64,000 nt of DNA from contig NZ_JACRSE010000002.1 of assembly GCF_014281055.1 (NCBI RefSeq), forward strand, positions 310,001 through 374,000. The letters are read 5' to 3'. A program made the position numbers and the translations under genes. Below, piece after piece: positions 36,575 to 45,232 of this stretch (its first letter is position 1; each line of letters begins with the position of its first letter). The DNA is from Fluviispira vulneris. Its GTDB lineage: Bacteria; Bdellovibrionota_B; Oligoflexia; Silvanigrellales; Silvanigrellaceae. A model generated the notes under the pieces. It made no database searches. It saw nothing but the letters and a program-made list of their open reading frames with translations, and had not been told where the DNA came from.

Positions 36575-37516
36575 TTATTTTCTAATACTTTCATATGCGG
36601 ATATAACTTCTTCTTCATTAAATAATTTTACAGAAGTCTTTCCTAGATTTTTTGCCAACGAAAGTATATAAGCAACGCCGGAATCTACATCTGATGGGAA
36701 AATAGCATCTTGTTCAATACAATAAGATAAAATTCCCCACAACTGATTTACTTCATTCTTTGGATAATGTTTTTTATCTTTAATTTCTTCTCTTAAACGA
36801 TTCCCATTTTGTTTTAAAAATGCATCCAGTAATTTTGAAGTTTTTACCATAACTGAGCGCGAGATTCTGACGATGCGATGAACGAGTGCGGAAAATAAAA
36901 GTTGTAAACATTCGGAAAGATCGGACTCATTTAAATTCGAATTGTCTATATCAAAGCGATGAATGGAGCAGACTTCAATTAAGTCGAAAATTTGCCCTAA
37001 AACTCGTACCCAATTGAGCATGAGAGCTTGAGCAACAAATTTAGAGCCCACGGATTTGACATGAGGCTTACCAACAACTGTTTTTACGTATGTTGATGAG
37101 CAGTGAAGCAATCGCGGTGGACACATTATGGCCCAAGTCTGAATTTTAGGATTGATGGCTTGGTTAGAGAAGTACAAGTTAAATTCGGCTTCGAAATCAG
37201 AAGTTGAGCGCAGACCACGGATGAGATGTTCTATAGCATTTTCTTTTGCATAATCGGCAACTAGGCCTTCTTGGGAAGTGACAATAACTCTATCGCCAAT
37301 ATGGAATGGAGGATCAAGAGCCCACCAATCTGAAAAGGGATCGATTGAGTGGGCTATTACGCGTGCTCTGACTTCAGGTTTTAAAAGACTTTGTTTTGCA
37401 GGATTGATTGCAGAAACTACATGCACGCAATCAAATACTTCAAGAGCTGAGTCGAGTACAAATTGATGCCCATACGTCCAGGGGTCAAAGGATCCAGCAT
37501 ATACAGAAGATTTCAT
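36575..37516 (-). CDS. coaD: Phosphopantetheine adenylyltransferase with a C-terminal extension
   Basis: The first 160 residues are a CoaD nucleotidyltransferase: AGSFDPWTYGHQFVL with the T/HxGH motif, LIRGLRSTSDFEAEFNLYF, and HCSSTYVKTVV in place of the usual ISSTxVR. It transfers AMP to 4'-phosphopantetheine in CoA synthesis. About 150 further residues follow, mostly helical and basic (for example VHRIVRISRSVMVKTSKLL), with no family I recognise; usual CoaD ends near residue 160. The ATG at 37516 matches the conserved start; a longer frame begins at 37663 but its extra N-terminus is not CoaD-like. Confidence 0.85.
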   Translation of the reverse strand: MKSSVYAGSFDPWTYGHQFVLDSALEVFDCVHVVSAINPAKQSLLKPEVRARVIAHSIDPFSDWWALDPPFHIGDRVIVTSQEGLVADYAKENAIEHLIRGLRSTSDFEAEFNLYFSNQAINPKIQTWAIMCPPRLLHCSSTYVKTVVGKPHVKSVGSKFVAQALMLNWVRVLGQIFDLIEVCSIHRFDIDNSNLNESDLSECLQLLFSALVHRIVRISRSVMVKTSKLLDAFLKQNGNRLREEIKDKKHYPKNEVNQLWGILSYCIEQDAIFPSDVDSGVAYILSLAKNLGKTSVKLFNEEEVISAYESIRK

Positions 37517-37706
37517 ATTATTCTCTTCATATTTAAATTCACTTTCAAAACAAGACAAAAATAAAGATTTGTCTTGATATGCCAAAGATGTGGCATGAGA
37601 AACCGCCGTAGGAATTAAACCCTGTCTTGCATAATTGAGCAAGGTTTCAAAATAAAATATCATAAGTCAGAAAGCAAATTTAATTGAGGCAAGATAAAGG
37701 TGAAAT

Positions 37707-38204
37707 ATGAAAAAAATTCTTTTTTTTGAAAATAGCCCTTCATTGCAGAAAGCAATGAAAATTTTATTTTCGAATTCAGATGTATACCTGTTGCATTTTG
37801 CAGAAAACAGGGAAAAATTTGAGACATGCTTAAAAGAATCTATTTATGATTTAATTGTTTCACATATAGATTATATATTTACAGATGGGAAAATAAATAT
37901 AAAAAAGAAGAATTGGACCCATGAAAATATTCTTCTGATGCATGAAAGTGGAGATAATATCTCTCATTTGCAAAATGATGGTTATGTTAATTTTATTGAA
38001 AAACCATTTAGTGGTGTTGATTTTAAGAATAAAGTAAATTTTTTACTTGGAATCGATGATATTTTATCAACAAAAGAGTTTAAAGCACCTTCAAAAGATG
38101 TTGAAGATTATATCAAAGAGAAAGTAGAAAAATGGCTAATTGATGTAGCTCCTCAGTATGCTAAAGAAGTTATAAGAGAAGAAATATTAAAATTGATAAA
38201 TTAA
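37707..38204 (+). CDS. Degenerate receiver-domain protein
   Basis: A 165-residue protein with a response-regulator fold: it starts KKILFFENSPSLQKAMKIL, has DLIVSHIDYIF where the phospho-Asp normally sits, and IEKPFSGVDF with the conserved Lys-Pro. The acidic pair near the N-terminus and the phosphoryl Asp are replaced (His at the expected site), so it is probably not phosphorylated. The C-terminal tail (APQYAKEVIREEILKLI) resembles tails of receiver proteins from delta-type proteobacteria. The partner is unknown. Confidence 0.7.
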   Translation: MKKILFFENSPSLQKAMKILFSNSDVYLLHFAENREKFETCLKESIYDLIVSHIDYIFTDGKINIKKKNWTHENILLMHESGDNISHLQNDGYVNFIEKPFSGVDFKNKVNFLLGIDDILSTKEFKAPSKDVEDYIKEKVEKWLIDVAPQYAKEVIREEILKLIN

Positions 38205-38302
38205 CAAGCGATTAAAAAAAATATAATTAACTTGATCTTTTATTTTTTAGCTGTTATTCATAATATTCTTAATTGTTTAGTTTATTTATGTCTAAACAAA
38301 AA

Positions 38303-38352
38303 TTAAAAAAAAGAGCGTAATATTAATATATATTTATATTATGCTCTTTTTT
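38303..38352 (+). terminator. Rho-independent terminator after the receiver-like gene
   Basis: GAGCGTAATAT pairs with ATATTATGCTC (one mismatch) and is followed by a run of six T; an A-run precedes it, so it may work in both directions. Confidence 0.65.
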
Positions 38353-38371
38353 ATAATGGAGAAGATTTAGG

Positions 38372-39935
38372 ATGAATTTTCTTAGTCAGAGATTTTTTTT
38401 TTTTTTTCAGTAGAGTAAAAATTCTACTCTTATTTGCATTTGTATTACATATTTCTGCATTTGCTAATTTAATAAACTCACCAATTATTTATTTAAAAAA
38501 CGGACAATTACCATTCGTAAAACATACTAACGATGTTTTCGGATTAAAAAAAAATTCTTCAATTTATATATCTATGCCTTCAGAGTTTGCAAATAGTAAA
38601 AAAATTTATCTCGATAACTCTTTCATGCAAAGATCATTTTGTAAACAAATTGATTTTGAATTGAATAACGGAGAAATAGTATTCAAAAATTTGTTTTTCC
38701 CTTTAATTAATACATTGACATCTTGCGATTTTATTGTTCAATCAACACTGCAAGAAAGCTATCAGAAGATAAAATTACATTTTAATTATTTAATAGATGA
38801 CTGGATTTCTGAATTAGGAAATGGGACTGAAGCACAAAAAACTGCTTTGGCAATCCTTGAATATTATAAGAGAGATAACAAAAATCATGATATGGTAGAT
38901 TTAGTAAAAAAAAGCAGAAGAAATATGTGGGATAGTTTTAAGGAAAGCTCAAGTTTGGAAAGTGGAGATACTCTCAATTTAGAAAATAAAGAAATTAAGG
39001 ATTTATCCCCAATTTTATCTCTAAAAAAATTGAAGTATTTATCTCTAAAAAATAATATGATTGAAAGTATTCCTGAATTAATATTTGAATTAAATAACCT
39101 AAAGGTAATTGATTTGTCCTATAATAATTTAAATCTGATGCCAGATTTATTATTGAGACTGAGAAGTATTGAATATGTAGATGTTTCTTATAATAAAATT
39201 TCTTTTGTGCCAGATTATATCCTCAAGTCACAAAAATTTAACAAAGTTTTTCATGGTTTATTAACAAATGTAAATTCTTATGGTGATCCTATTATGCTAG
39301 ATAGGTCTATTTATTTTACCCCAATATCATCAGAAAAAAAAGAAGTAAGATACATTTTATATAATATATTAAATGAAAAATCTAAAGTAGAAAGGAGAAA
39401 AAGAATTGATGCTTTAAAAATATTTGGAAAGTATTCGGTTCCTTTAATACCATTTGACATTGAAATGGTTGAAAATTTAAATTTATCAGCAAAAATTAAT
39501 TCATTTTATATCTGGGAACATAAAAAGTGTAAACAATTATTTTTAAAAAGTTATTCAAAGAAAAAAGGAATTCTATATGAGTATTTAGGAAATTATTTTG
39601 ATCTCATAAGTAAAACACCCTATTTGTGCTTTCATGAAGATGAAAAGCCGGTAAAATATAAATTAAAAGTTTTACAAAATAATTTAGCAAATTTAAATTT
39701 AAAAGACGCTGAAATAATTTTGAAAGAAAATATTTTATTTCTCAAATCAATATGGGGAGATATTTTTCCAAATGAAGCATTTCAGCAAAATCTGCTCGAC
39801 GAATTAAATCTGCATGCATACGCTACGTATGGTCCAAGTTATCCTCAATATATTATACGCTGCCAAGAAAACATTTGTTCTTTATATTTAGAAATTCAAG
39901 GTAAAGAGACTATTCTCTCAGTTAAAAATTATTAA
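38372..39935 (+). CDS. Secreted leucine-rich-repeat protein, interrupted by a homopolymer frameshift in the signal peptide
   Basis: The reading frame that continues to 39935 encodes, after a T15 tract, the hydrophobic segment VKILLLFAFVLHISAFAN, a good signal peptide with cleavage after AFA. Upstream, ATG at 38372 gives MNFLSQR and then Phe codons, but with 15 T the frame runs into TAG; 14 or 17 T would join start and body. A start at the internal ATG 38574 would lose the signal. Three to four leucine-rich repeats follow about 150 residues in, with units such as LKKLKYLSLKNNMIESIPEL and LNNLKVIDLSYNNLNLMPDL. The remaining 230 residues are not recognised. LRR proteins bind other proteins, so an adhesive or host-interacting role is possible. 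The 3' end overlaps murQ by four bases. Confidence 0.75.
38393..38407 (+). repeat. T15 homopolymer in signal-peptide codons of the LRR protein gene
   Basis: Fifteen T follow codon 7 of the gene. The number of T decides whether ATG 38372 is in frame with the long coding region; 15 is out of frame. Confidence 0.9.
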
Positions 39936-40807
39936 TCTTCTAGGCATTTTCTTAGATTGCCTTCGTATTCCTTAAGAAGTTTTTCTGCTTGTTTCAGATC
40001 TTTTTTCTTAATATAGACGCATGCGAGTTTAGCATTTCCTTTGCATTTGATAAGAGCTGTGTGCGCTGTTTCATTGTCAACTTTACAAATATCTGAAACA
40101 ATGTGAATGCTTCTATTGATTAATTTTTCATTTGTCGCCACAAGATCAACCATATAAGAATCGTATACTCGATTTAAATGGATCATTAGAGTAGATGTAA
40201 ACATATTGAGGAGAATTTTCTGAGCTGTTCCTGCTTTCATGCGAGTTGAACCTGCTATAATTTCAGGTCCAGTGTCTACGAAAAGTTTAATTTGTGCTTC
40301 CTTAAGGAGGGGCGAATGTGCTGTTGACGCAATTCCAATTGTGAGAGAGCCAGCCAAGTTTGCTTCTCGTAATACACCGAGTGTGTAAGGTGTTCTTCCA
40401 CTTGCGGATAAACAAATGACGATATCTTTACGATTTAATTTTAATTTTTTTGTTTCTTTTTCACCACTTTCAATATCATCTTCAGCATGTTCTATAGCAT
40501 CAGTGAGTGCTTTATGACCACCAGCAATTAAGAATATCGTTTTTTCTTTTGGCCAAGAAAAAGTTGGAAAAAGCTCTGAACACTCTTGTGCAGCAATTCT
40601 TCCCGATGTTCCTGCTCCTGCACAAATAATTCGCCCACCTCCTTTTATCAGCGGCAGTGCTTTTGTAATTGCTACTTCCAAATCGCTCAATACATTTTCA
40701 ATAATTGAAACAGCGTTGAGTTGTGATTCCAATATAGCTTGTAAAATATCTTTGGTTTCCCATAAATCAATTTTATTATATCGATCTGATTTCTTTTCCG
40801 TATTCAT
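39932..40807 (-). CDS. murQ: N-acetylmuramic acid 6-phosphate etherase
   Basis: A 291-residue SIS-domain enzyme that removes D-lactate from MurNAc-6-phosphate during murein recycling. The family segments are present: ICAGAGTSGRIAAQECSELF, the acidic catalytic region IEHAEDDIESGEKE, and VDTGPEIIAGSTRMKAGTAQ. It fits with the LdcA-Mpl fusion elsewhere in the window. It is the last gene of a three-gene minus-strand run with two unknown genes. Confidence 0.93.
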   Translation of the reverse strand: MNTEKKSDRYNKIDLWETKDILQAILESQLNAVSIIENVLSDLEVAITKALPLIKGGGRIICAGAGTSGRIAAQECSELFPTFSWPKEKTIFLIAGGHKALTDAIEHAEDDIESGEKETKKLKLNRKDIVICLSASGRTPYTLGVLREANLAGSLTIGIASTAHSPLLKEAQIKLFVDTGPEIIAGSTRMKAGTAQKILLNMFTSTLMIHLNRVYDSYMVDLVATNEKLINRSIHIVSDICKVDNETAHTALIKCKGNAKLACVYIKKKDLKQAEKLLKEYEGNLRKCLED

Positions 40808-40812
40808 ATTTG

Positions 40813-41277
40813 TTACTTTACTATTTTAAATGTTTTTTTATTTTTCCGTTTTGCTGTATTCTCTCCATCGAGCTCAAGAATATACCTTCTCATTTGGATA
40901 GACAATTCGTCCATAAAATTTTGAGTTGCCAAAATACTTTTTTGCACTTTTTCGTTGCCGAAAAGTTCGACCATCTGTCGAATAAATTCATCTGCAAAAG
41001 CAGTTTGTAGCAGCAAAAGTCCTGAAATTTCAGTTATGAAAAGTTCTTCGTGCACTTTAAATGCTTTCAACACAGATTGTAAGTGATTTACTGAAATTGT
41101 CTGCCTTGAAGCTTCTTCATTTACTGAAAACCAAATAGACCAATTCCTTTGATCGGTTTGCTTATGATAGCTAAGACACACCTGCATGTTCTCTTCATTT
41201 GAAAAAGTGAGGTAGGCTTTGTCATCGAGCGACATCCGTTCAAACACTTCAAGAATGTTGTGAATTTCTGGTGCCAT
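40813..41277 (-). CDS. Unknown protein of 154 residues upstream of murQ
   Basis: No family recognised. It is mostly predicted alpha/beta, hydrophilic, with no signal peptide or membrane helix and a basic tail (KRKNKKTFKIVK). It begins inside the end of the upstream gene (29-base overlap) and stops five bases before murQ, so translation is likely coupled. A role in murein recycling or a neighbouring process is inferred only from position. Confidence 0.6.
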   Translation of the reverse strand: MAPEIHNILEVFERMSLDDKAYLTFSNEENMQVCLSYHKQTDQRNWSIWFSVNEEASRQTISVNHLQSVLKAFKVHEELFITEISGLLLLQTAFADEFIRQMVELFGNEKVQKSILATQNFMDELSIQMRRYILELDGENTAKRKNKKTFKIVK

Positions 41278-41632
41278 GAAGAGCCTTCTTTTCTGCTGAA
41301 TTTAGACTGCTAATCAGCGCTTCACGAATGGTTTGGCGTAAAAACTCTTTGGTAATTTCAATGGCATCTTGAATAATAGATAAGTCTTCTTTTGTATAGG
41401 TGTCTGTAGTGATATCAGAGTTTATACAGCGGAAACATTGTTCTTGAATATTATATAAATAAGTCAATTTACTCGTATAAAGTTCATAACGTAAATCATA
41501 GGTCAAGTCGCTGTCATCGATAGGAGCGCAAATTTCCCCTGCAAGCTCTCTATAAAGCTCATAGGAAACATCTACTTTGATTGACGTCGTGCTGTTCTTC
41601 ACCTCTAAAAACTCCTTGAATATCATAAACAT
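41249..41632 (-). CDS. Unknown protein of about 117-127 residues
   Basis: No family recognised. It is acidic and helical, Tyr-rich in the middle (YDLRYELYTSKLTYLYN), without signal peptide. The start is unclear: ATG at 41632 or 41626 with GAGG, or GTG at 41602, which has a perfect AAGGAG site. The first ribosome site lies inside an inverted repeat. It overlaps the next gene by 29 bases and is probably the head of an operon ending in murQ. Confidence 0.55.
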   Translation of the reverse strand: MFMIFKEFLEVKNSTTSIKVDVSYELYRELAGEICAPIDDSDLTYDLRYELYTSKLTYLYNIQEQCFRCINSDITTDTYTKEDLSIIQDAIEITKEFLRQTIREALISSLNSAEKKALHGTRNSQHS

Positions 41633-41664
41633 ATCCTCAGAATCCTTTGCTTGTTGAGGATATG
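41630..41664 (-). promoter_or_regulatory. Inverted repeat over a ribosome site and start codon
   Basis: CATATCCTCA and TGAGGATATG are perfect 10-base complements around a 15-base loop. On the minus strand the second arm contains GAGG and ATG, so pairing would block initiation at the upstream starts of the 127-residue gene. It could be a translational switch or a protein-binding operator. Confidence 0.45.
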
Positions 41665-41738
41665 ATTTAGCTTCATTCTAGATATCGGATTTTGCAGGGG
41701 CAGCTTTAGCTCGACTGAGTAGAAACTCTCTTAATTCA

Positions 41739-42641
41739 TCAAGAAGATGTATGTGGTATATAGTTTTTCAGAAAGCTTGAGCGGTGGATGGGACTGACAC
41801 CACATTCTTGAATAATAGCAAGGTGTTTTGGTGTGCCGTAGCCTTTGTGGTTAGCAAAGCCATAAATCGGATAGCAAGAATCTTGAGTTTCCATACAGCT
41901 ATCACGATAAACTTTTGCTAATATACTGGAAAAGCCAACACAGACAAACAGATCATCAGCTTTTATTACAGTAATTTGTATATTGTCTTTATAACGGGAA
42001 GGGATTTTAATAGAATGGTTTCCATCCATTAATAAAATCGCTTGGCTGAAAATACTATTTTTATCTATTATATTTAAGTTCGTTACATGAAATAATAGCT
42101 CAAGTGCACGTGATGCTGCAAGTTGAACTGAGTTCCAAATATTAAACTCATCCACCTCTTGTGAATTTACTTCTCCTAATGCAAAAGAAATACACTCAAA
42201 TTCTGTTGATTTCTCTGAATTAATAGGGTTTAATTCATTTGGATAACAAGCCAAATCGATTTTCTTTTTTATCTTGGATTTAAAAATATCATTCGGACTT
42301 TTGGGAGAATCTTTATCTATTGGTAAAGTAATGAAAGAATAATTATATTCTTTCATTACTTGTTCAAAACAGATTTTTCGTTTTTTCTCAGAGAGTTTTT
42401 TGCTATCTCGTATGTGTGCAAGCCATTCTTGTTCTTTAGAATGGATGTTTTTATAAATATTTTTACGGACCCAAAGGCTTGCACAGCTTACGACCGATCC
42501 TGCAACACAGCCTCGTCCGACTTCATCAATGGCTATAATTGCTGAAAACTCATTCTCTCGTTCAAACTCACAGGAAAGAATTTTCAACAAAATATTTTCG
42601 TTTTTAAAACGAGTTGGAGTGAAAGTCATCGTGATTTTCAA
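41739..42641 (-). CDS. rnhB: Ribonuclease HII
   Basis: It removes RNA from RNA-DNA hybrids, including single ribonucleotides. The active-site start AIIAIDEVGRGCVAGSVVSC supplies the Asp-Glu pair, LLMDGNH a third acidic residue, and the end YGFANHKGYGTPKHLAIIQE is characteristic. At about 300 residues it is longer than usual (about 200) because of an N-terminal extension and an insert near residues 95-140. A TTG at 42641 overlaps the trxA stop and has GGAG before it; an ATG four codons in lacks a good site. Confidence 0.9.
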   Translation of the reverse strand: MKITMTFTPTRFKNENILLKILSCEFERENEFSAIIAIDEVGRGCVAGSVVSCASLWVRKNIYKNIHSKEQEWLAHIRDSKKLSEKKRKICFEQVMKEYNYSFITLPIDKDSPKSPNDIFKSKIKKKIDLACYPNELNPINSEKSTEFECISFALGEVNSQEVDEFNIWNSVQLAASRALELLFHVTNLNIIDKNSIFSQAILLMDGNHSIKIPSRYKDNIQITVIKADDLFVCVGFSSILAKVYRDSCMETQDSCYPIYGFANHKGYGTPKHLAIIQECGVSPIHRSSFLKNYIPHTSS

Positions 42642-42979
42642 TTAGCTCCGCTATCATGCAATGCTTCTATTTGATTTAAAATTACTTTTTTGGGTTGGTT
42701 GCCAACAAGTTCTGCAACTTTTTGACCATCTTTAACAAATGCTAAAAAAGGAATGTTACGGATGTTGAATTTTGCTGCAAGTTGTGGATTTTCTTCGACA
42801 TTTACTTTGCAGACTTTGATTTTTTCAGGGTGCTCCTTCGCGATTTGCTCTAATACAGGAGCAAGTGCAAGGCAAGGACCACACCAGTCTGCCCAAAAGT
42901 CGACGAGAACAGGAATTTTGCTTTCAAGGACTTCTGTTTGAAAGTTTTTATCGGTGATTTTTGATACTAAGTCGGACAT
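42638..42979 (-). CDS. trxA: Thioredoxin
   Basis: A 113-residue thiol-disulfide reductase with the active site WADWCGPC and the conserved cis-Pro region NIRNIPFLAFVKDGQ. No signal peptide, so it is cytoplasmic. AAGGG precedes the ATG at a good distance. It is followed by, and overlaps, rnhB. Confidence 0.95.
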   Translation of the reverse strand: MSDLVSKITDKNFQTEVLESKIPVLVDFWADWCGPCLALAPVLEQIAKEHPEKIKVCKVNVEENPQLAAKFNIRNIPFLAFVKDGQKVAELVGNQPKKVILNQIEALHDSGAN

Positions 42980-43071
42980 GAGTTACCCTTTCAGAAATTG
43001 GTTCAAAACATCTGAGAACCATACCCATAAGTTGTATCGGTTGTCAGTATTGGTCAAGAGGGAAGATTCCT

Positions 43072-43971
43072 CTATTCTAAATCGGCATGCCGATGTTCGA
43101 CATTGACAAAAGGGAGTCTTTCCCTAAAAATACGCGCTAGCTCTTCAGAAATGGCGACACTACGATGCTTTCCTCCAGTGCAGCCGATGCCAATTGAAAA
43201 ATAATGTTTTCCCTCTTCCAAATAATTAGGATACAGAAATTGAATTAATTCAACAACTTTGTCTATAAAAAGAGGAACGCGCTCATCAGAAAAAACATAA
43301 TTTTTCACTGCGGGCTCAAGACCTGTGAGTTCACGTAAATGCGTTTCATAGTGCGGATTTTTAAAACAGCGGACGTCAAAAATTGTATCGAGATCAGTTG
43401 GGGTGCCATATTTAAAGCCAAAAGAGACAATATTCAGCAATAGATGTTTTTTAAAATCAGATATTGCAAAATGATTATGGAGAAACTTTTTAAGATTCTG
43501 CGTTGACATATTAGAAGTGTCTAACATTCGATTGGCAAGATTTTTAATTGGCTCTAACGTAACTGCATCGAGTTTAATTGCTTCAAGTAAGCTTAAATTT
43601 GGAGCATTTGAATTTAAAGGATGTTGTCTACGTGTCTCGCGAAAACGTTTGACAACTATTTCATCGGATGCTTTTAAATAAAGTATTTGCAAATCACAGA
43701 TTGTTGAAAGAACTTCATAATTTTCTTGAAAGGTATTTGGAATATCTGTATCGCGGGAGTCGAGAGCGAGAGCTATGTATGGATTTTTAATCTTGCCTGA
43801 TTTTATTGATTCTGTAAAAGCTTTTAATAGGACAGAGGGTAAATTATCGATGCAATAATACCCCATATCCTCAAGAGCATGGATTGCAATTGTTTTCCCT
43901 GAACCTGCCAGTCCAGAAATAATAACTAAATTTTTTTTATTTTGAGATTCAGTTAAATGAATTTCATTCAT
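43072..43971 (-). CDS. rapZ: RapZ-like nucleotide-binding RNase adapter
   Basis: A 299-residue protein with a P-loop (IISGLAGSGKT), the family segment CIDNLPSVLL, and a C-terminal domain with GIGCTGGKHRSVAISEELA. RapZ in enterobacteria guides RNase E to the sRNA that controls glmS and so amino-sugar supply. It is adjacent to ptsN, in the usual rpoN-hpf-ptsN-rapZ order. Whether the sRNA system exists here is unknown. Confidence 0.93.
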   Translation of the reverse strand: MNEIHLTESQNKKNLVIISGLAGSGKTIAIHALEDMGYYCIDNLPSVLLKAFTESIKSGKIKNPYIALALDSRDTDIPNTFQENYEVLSTICDLQILYLKASDEIVVKRFRETRRQHPLNSNAPNLSLLEAIKLDAVTLEPIKNLANRMLDTSNMSTQNLKKFLHNHFAISDFKKHLLLNIVSFGFKYGTPTDLDTIFDVRCFKNPHYETHLRELTGLEPAVKNYVFSDERVPLFIDKVVELIQFLYPNYLEEGKHYFSIGIGCTGGKHRSVAISEELARIFRERLPFVNVEHRHADLE

Positions 43972-44436
43972 TCACCCCTCCAAGATTTGTAACACTTCAG
44001 GTAAACTTTTCGCCGATTTGAGCTTAAATCTCACACGATCAATGCGCATTGTTCGACATATATCAGCCATTATTTTTAATGAAGAAATATATGGTTTTTT
44101 AGGGTTTTTAGGCGAAAGAATAACGAAAAAAAGATAAGAGAGTTCGGAGTCAAGTGAGCTAAACTCTATGCCATGTGGGGCAAGAAAAAAATAAAGTTCA
44201 GTGTCAACTATTTTAGTTAAAGAAGTATGAGGTATAGCAACTCCGAGATCCACACCGGTGCTGGCTTTCGCTTCACGTTCTGAAAGACCTATGAATATTT
44301 CTTCTTCTTTAAGATTTTTTTTTACTTGAGAAATTTTTAAGGATATTTCCTTTATCACATCTTCTTTGCTGCGAGCTTCTAGGTAGAGCGGAGTCGATTG
44401 CTCTTTAATTAAATTGCGAAGTAATTCACTTGCCAT
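43972..44436 (-). CDS. ptsN: PTS EIIA-Ntr component
   Basis: A 154-residue EIIA domain of the nitrogen-type phosphotransferase system. The phosphorylated His lies in GVAIPHTSL, preceded by LSEREAKASTGVDLG. It is regulatory rather than transporting sugar. It sits next to rapZ (start codon follows its stop directly). A terminator and about 130 bases separate it from hpf, so it may have its own promoter. Confidence 0.92.
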   Translation of the reverse strand: MASELLRNLIKEQSTPLYLEARSKEDVIKEISLKISQVKKNLKEEEIFIGLSEREAKASTGVDLGVAIPHTSLTKIVDTELYFFLAPHGIEFSSLDSELSYLFFVILSPKNPKKPYISSLKIMADICRTMRIDRVRFKLKSAKSLPEVLQILEG

Positions 44437-44571
44437 GTTAAATTCACCTGCTTAACGAAGAAGTGCTTAAGAAAGGTGACCTCAAAGAAGTCGTACTGTT
44501 GATAGGTAAAAAATTCAATTCTGTCAATCCGAAGACTTGTGCTTAAACTATATTATATGATTTTTGATATT

Positions 44572-44601
44572 AAAAAAGAGGGTCAGAAAACTGATCCCTC
44601 T
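44572..44601 (-). terminator. Rho-independent terminator after hpf
   Basis: On the minus strand AGAGGG-A-TCAG pairs with CTGA-CCCTCT around a TTTT loop and is followed by six T. Confidence 0.75.
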
Positions 44602-44627
44602 AATATACAAATAGTTGTAAAGTTACT

Positions 44628-45071
44628 TTAACTGACTTTACGAACGTGATCCTCAAAATCAGAGACAAAATGAGTTTCAAATTTATCAAAAATATTTTCA
44701 GTATTTTGATTTCTAATTTTACGCAATCTTAAATTTGTTGCACTATAGTCAGACATTTCACTTACCGAAGAAAATTCAGCACGTTTGTGTCGAGCTTTTT
44801 TTGAAACCTTTCTAAGAGATGATTCTAGCTTAGAAAGAACTTTATCAATGCAATAGCCGATATCATTCGAATTTGCGTTCACACATGTGCTGAGTTTACC
44901 GGCAATTACAGATATTTTCACATGATGCTCAATACCGTCTACACTAAAAAATGCTTTAACGGATGTGGTATTTGCCGAAAACTTTTCAATACAATCTAAG
45001 ATTTTTTCTTTAACATAGGATTGGATTAATTTTGATTTAGGGAAATTTACAAACTGCACGTCGACTCTCAT
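44628..45071 (-). CDS. hpf: Ribosome hibernation promoting factor
   Basis: A 147-residue HPF/RaiA-family protein. The N-terminal 95 residues show the beta-alpha fold pattern (KEKILDCIEKFSANTTSVKA, then VKISVIAGKLSTCVNANSND and IDKVLSKLESSLRKVSKKAR). A 50-residue tail follows but lacks the dimerisation domain of long HPF. It binds idle ribosomes in stationary phase. It follows rpoN with a 161-base gap that holds a hairpin. Confidence 0.88.
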   Translation of the reverse strand: MRVDVQFVNFPKSKLIQSYVKEKILDCIEKFSANTTSVKAFFSVDGIEHHVKISVIAGKLSTCVNANSNDIGYCIDKVLSKLESSLRKVSKKARHKRAEFSSVSEMSDYSATNLRLRKIRNQNTENIFDKFETHFVSDFEDHVRKVS

Positions 45072-45143
45072 GTAACCTCCTCTTTGGGATTTGGTAGGAC
45101 ATTTAAAATTTATCGGAAATTACCCGTCAAAAGTTAAGGACTA

Positions 45144-45184
45144 CAGCAAGATATTGAACAATAAATGTATTCAATATCTTGCTG
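45144..45184. repeat. Perfect 15-base inverted repeat between rpoN and hpf
   Basis: CAGCAAGATATTGAA and TTCAATATCTTGCTG flank an 11-base loop. There is no T-tract on the minus strand, so it may be an attenuating hairpin, an RNA-processing site or a terminator of poor quality. Confidence 0.55.
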
Positions 45185-45232
45185 AAAGCTAGCATGAAAT
45201 GGATTGGATGTCAAGTATTTTTGGCTAAACGG

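Noticed and set aside
37517-37663. Longer N-terminus for CoaD from 37663
   Set aside because: The added 49 residues are not CoaD-like and the conserved start MKSSVYAGSFDP has its own ATG.
41675-41740. 22 codon-like triplets downstream of rnhB on the minus strand (ending at a TAG near 41,681)
   Set aside because: No start codon is in frame. It might be a frame-shifted rnhB tail, but RNase HII normally ends where the annotated frame ends.
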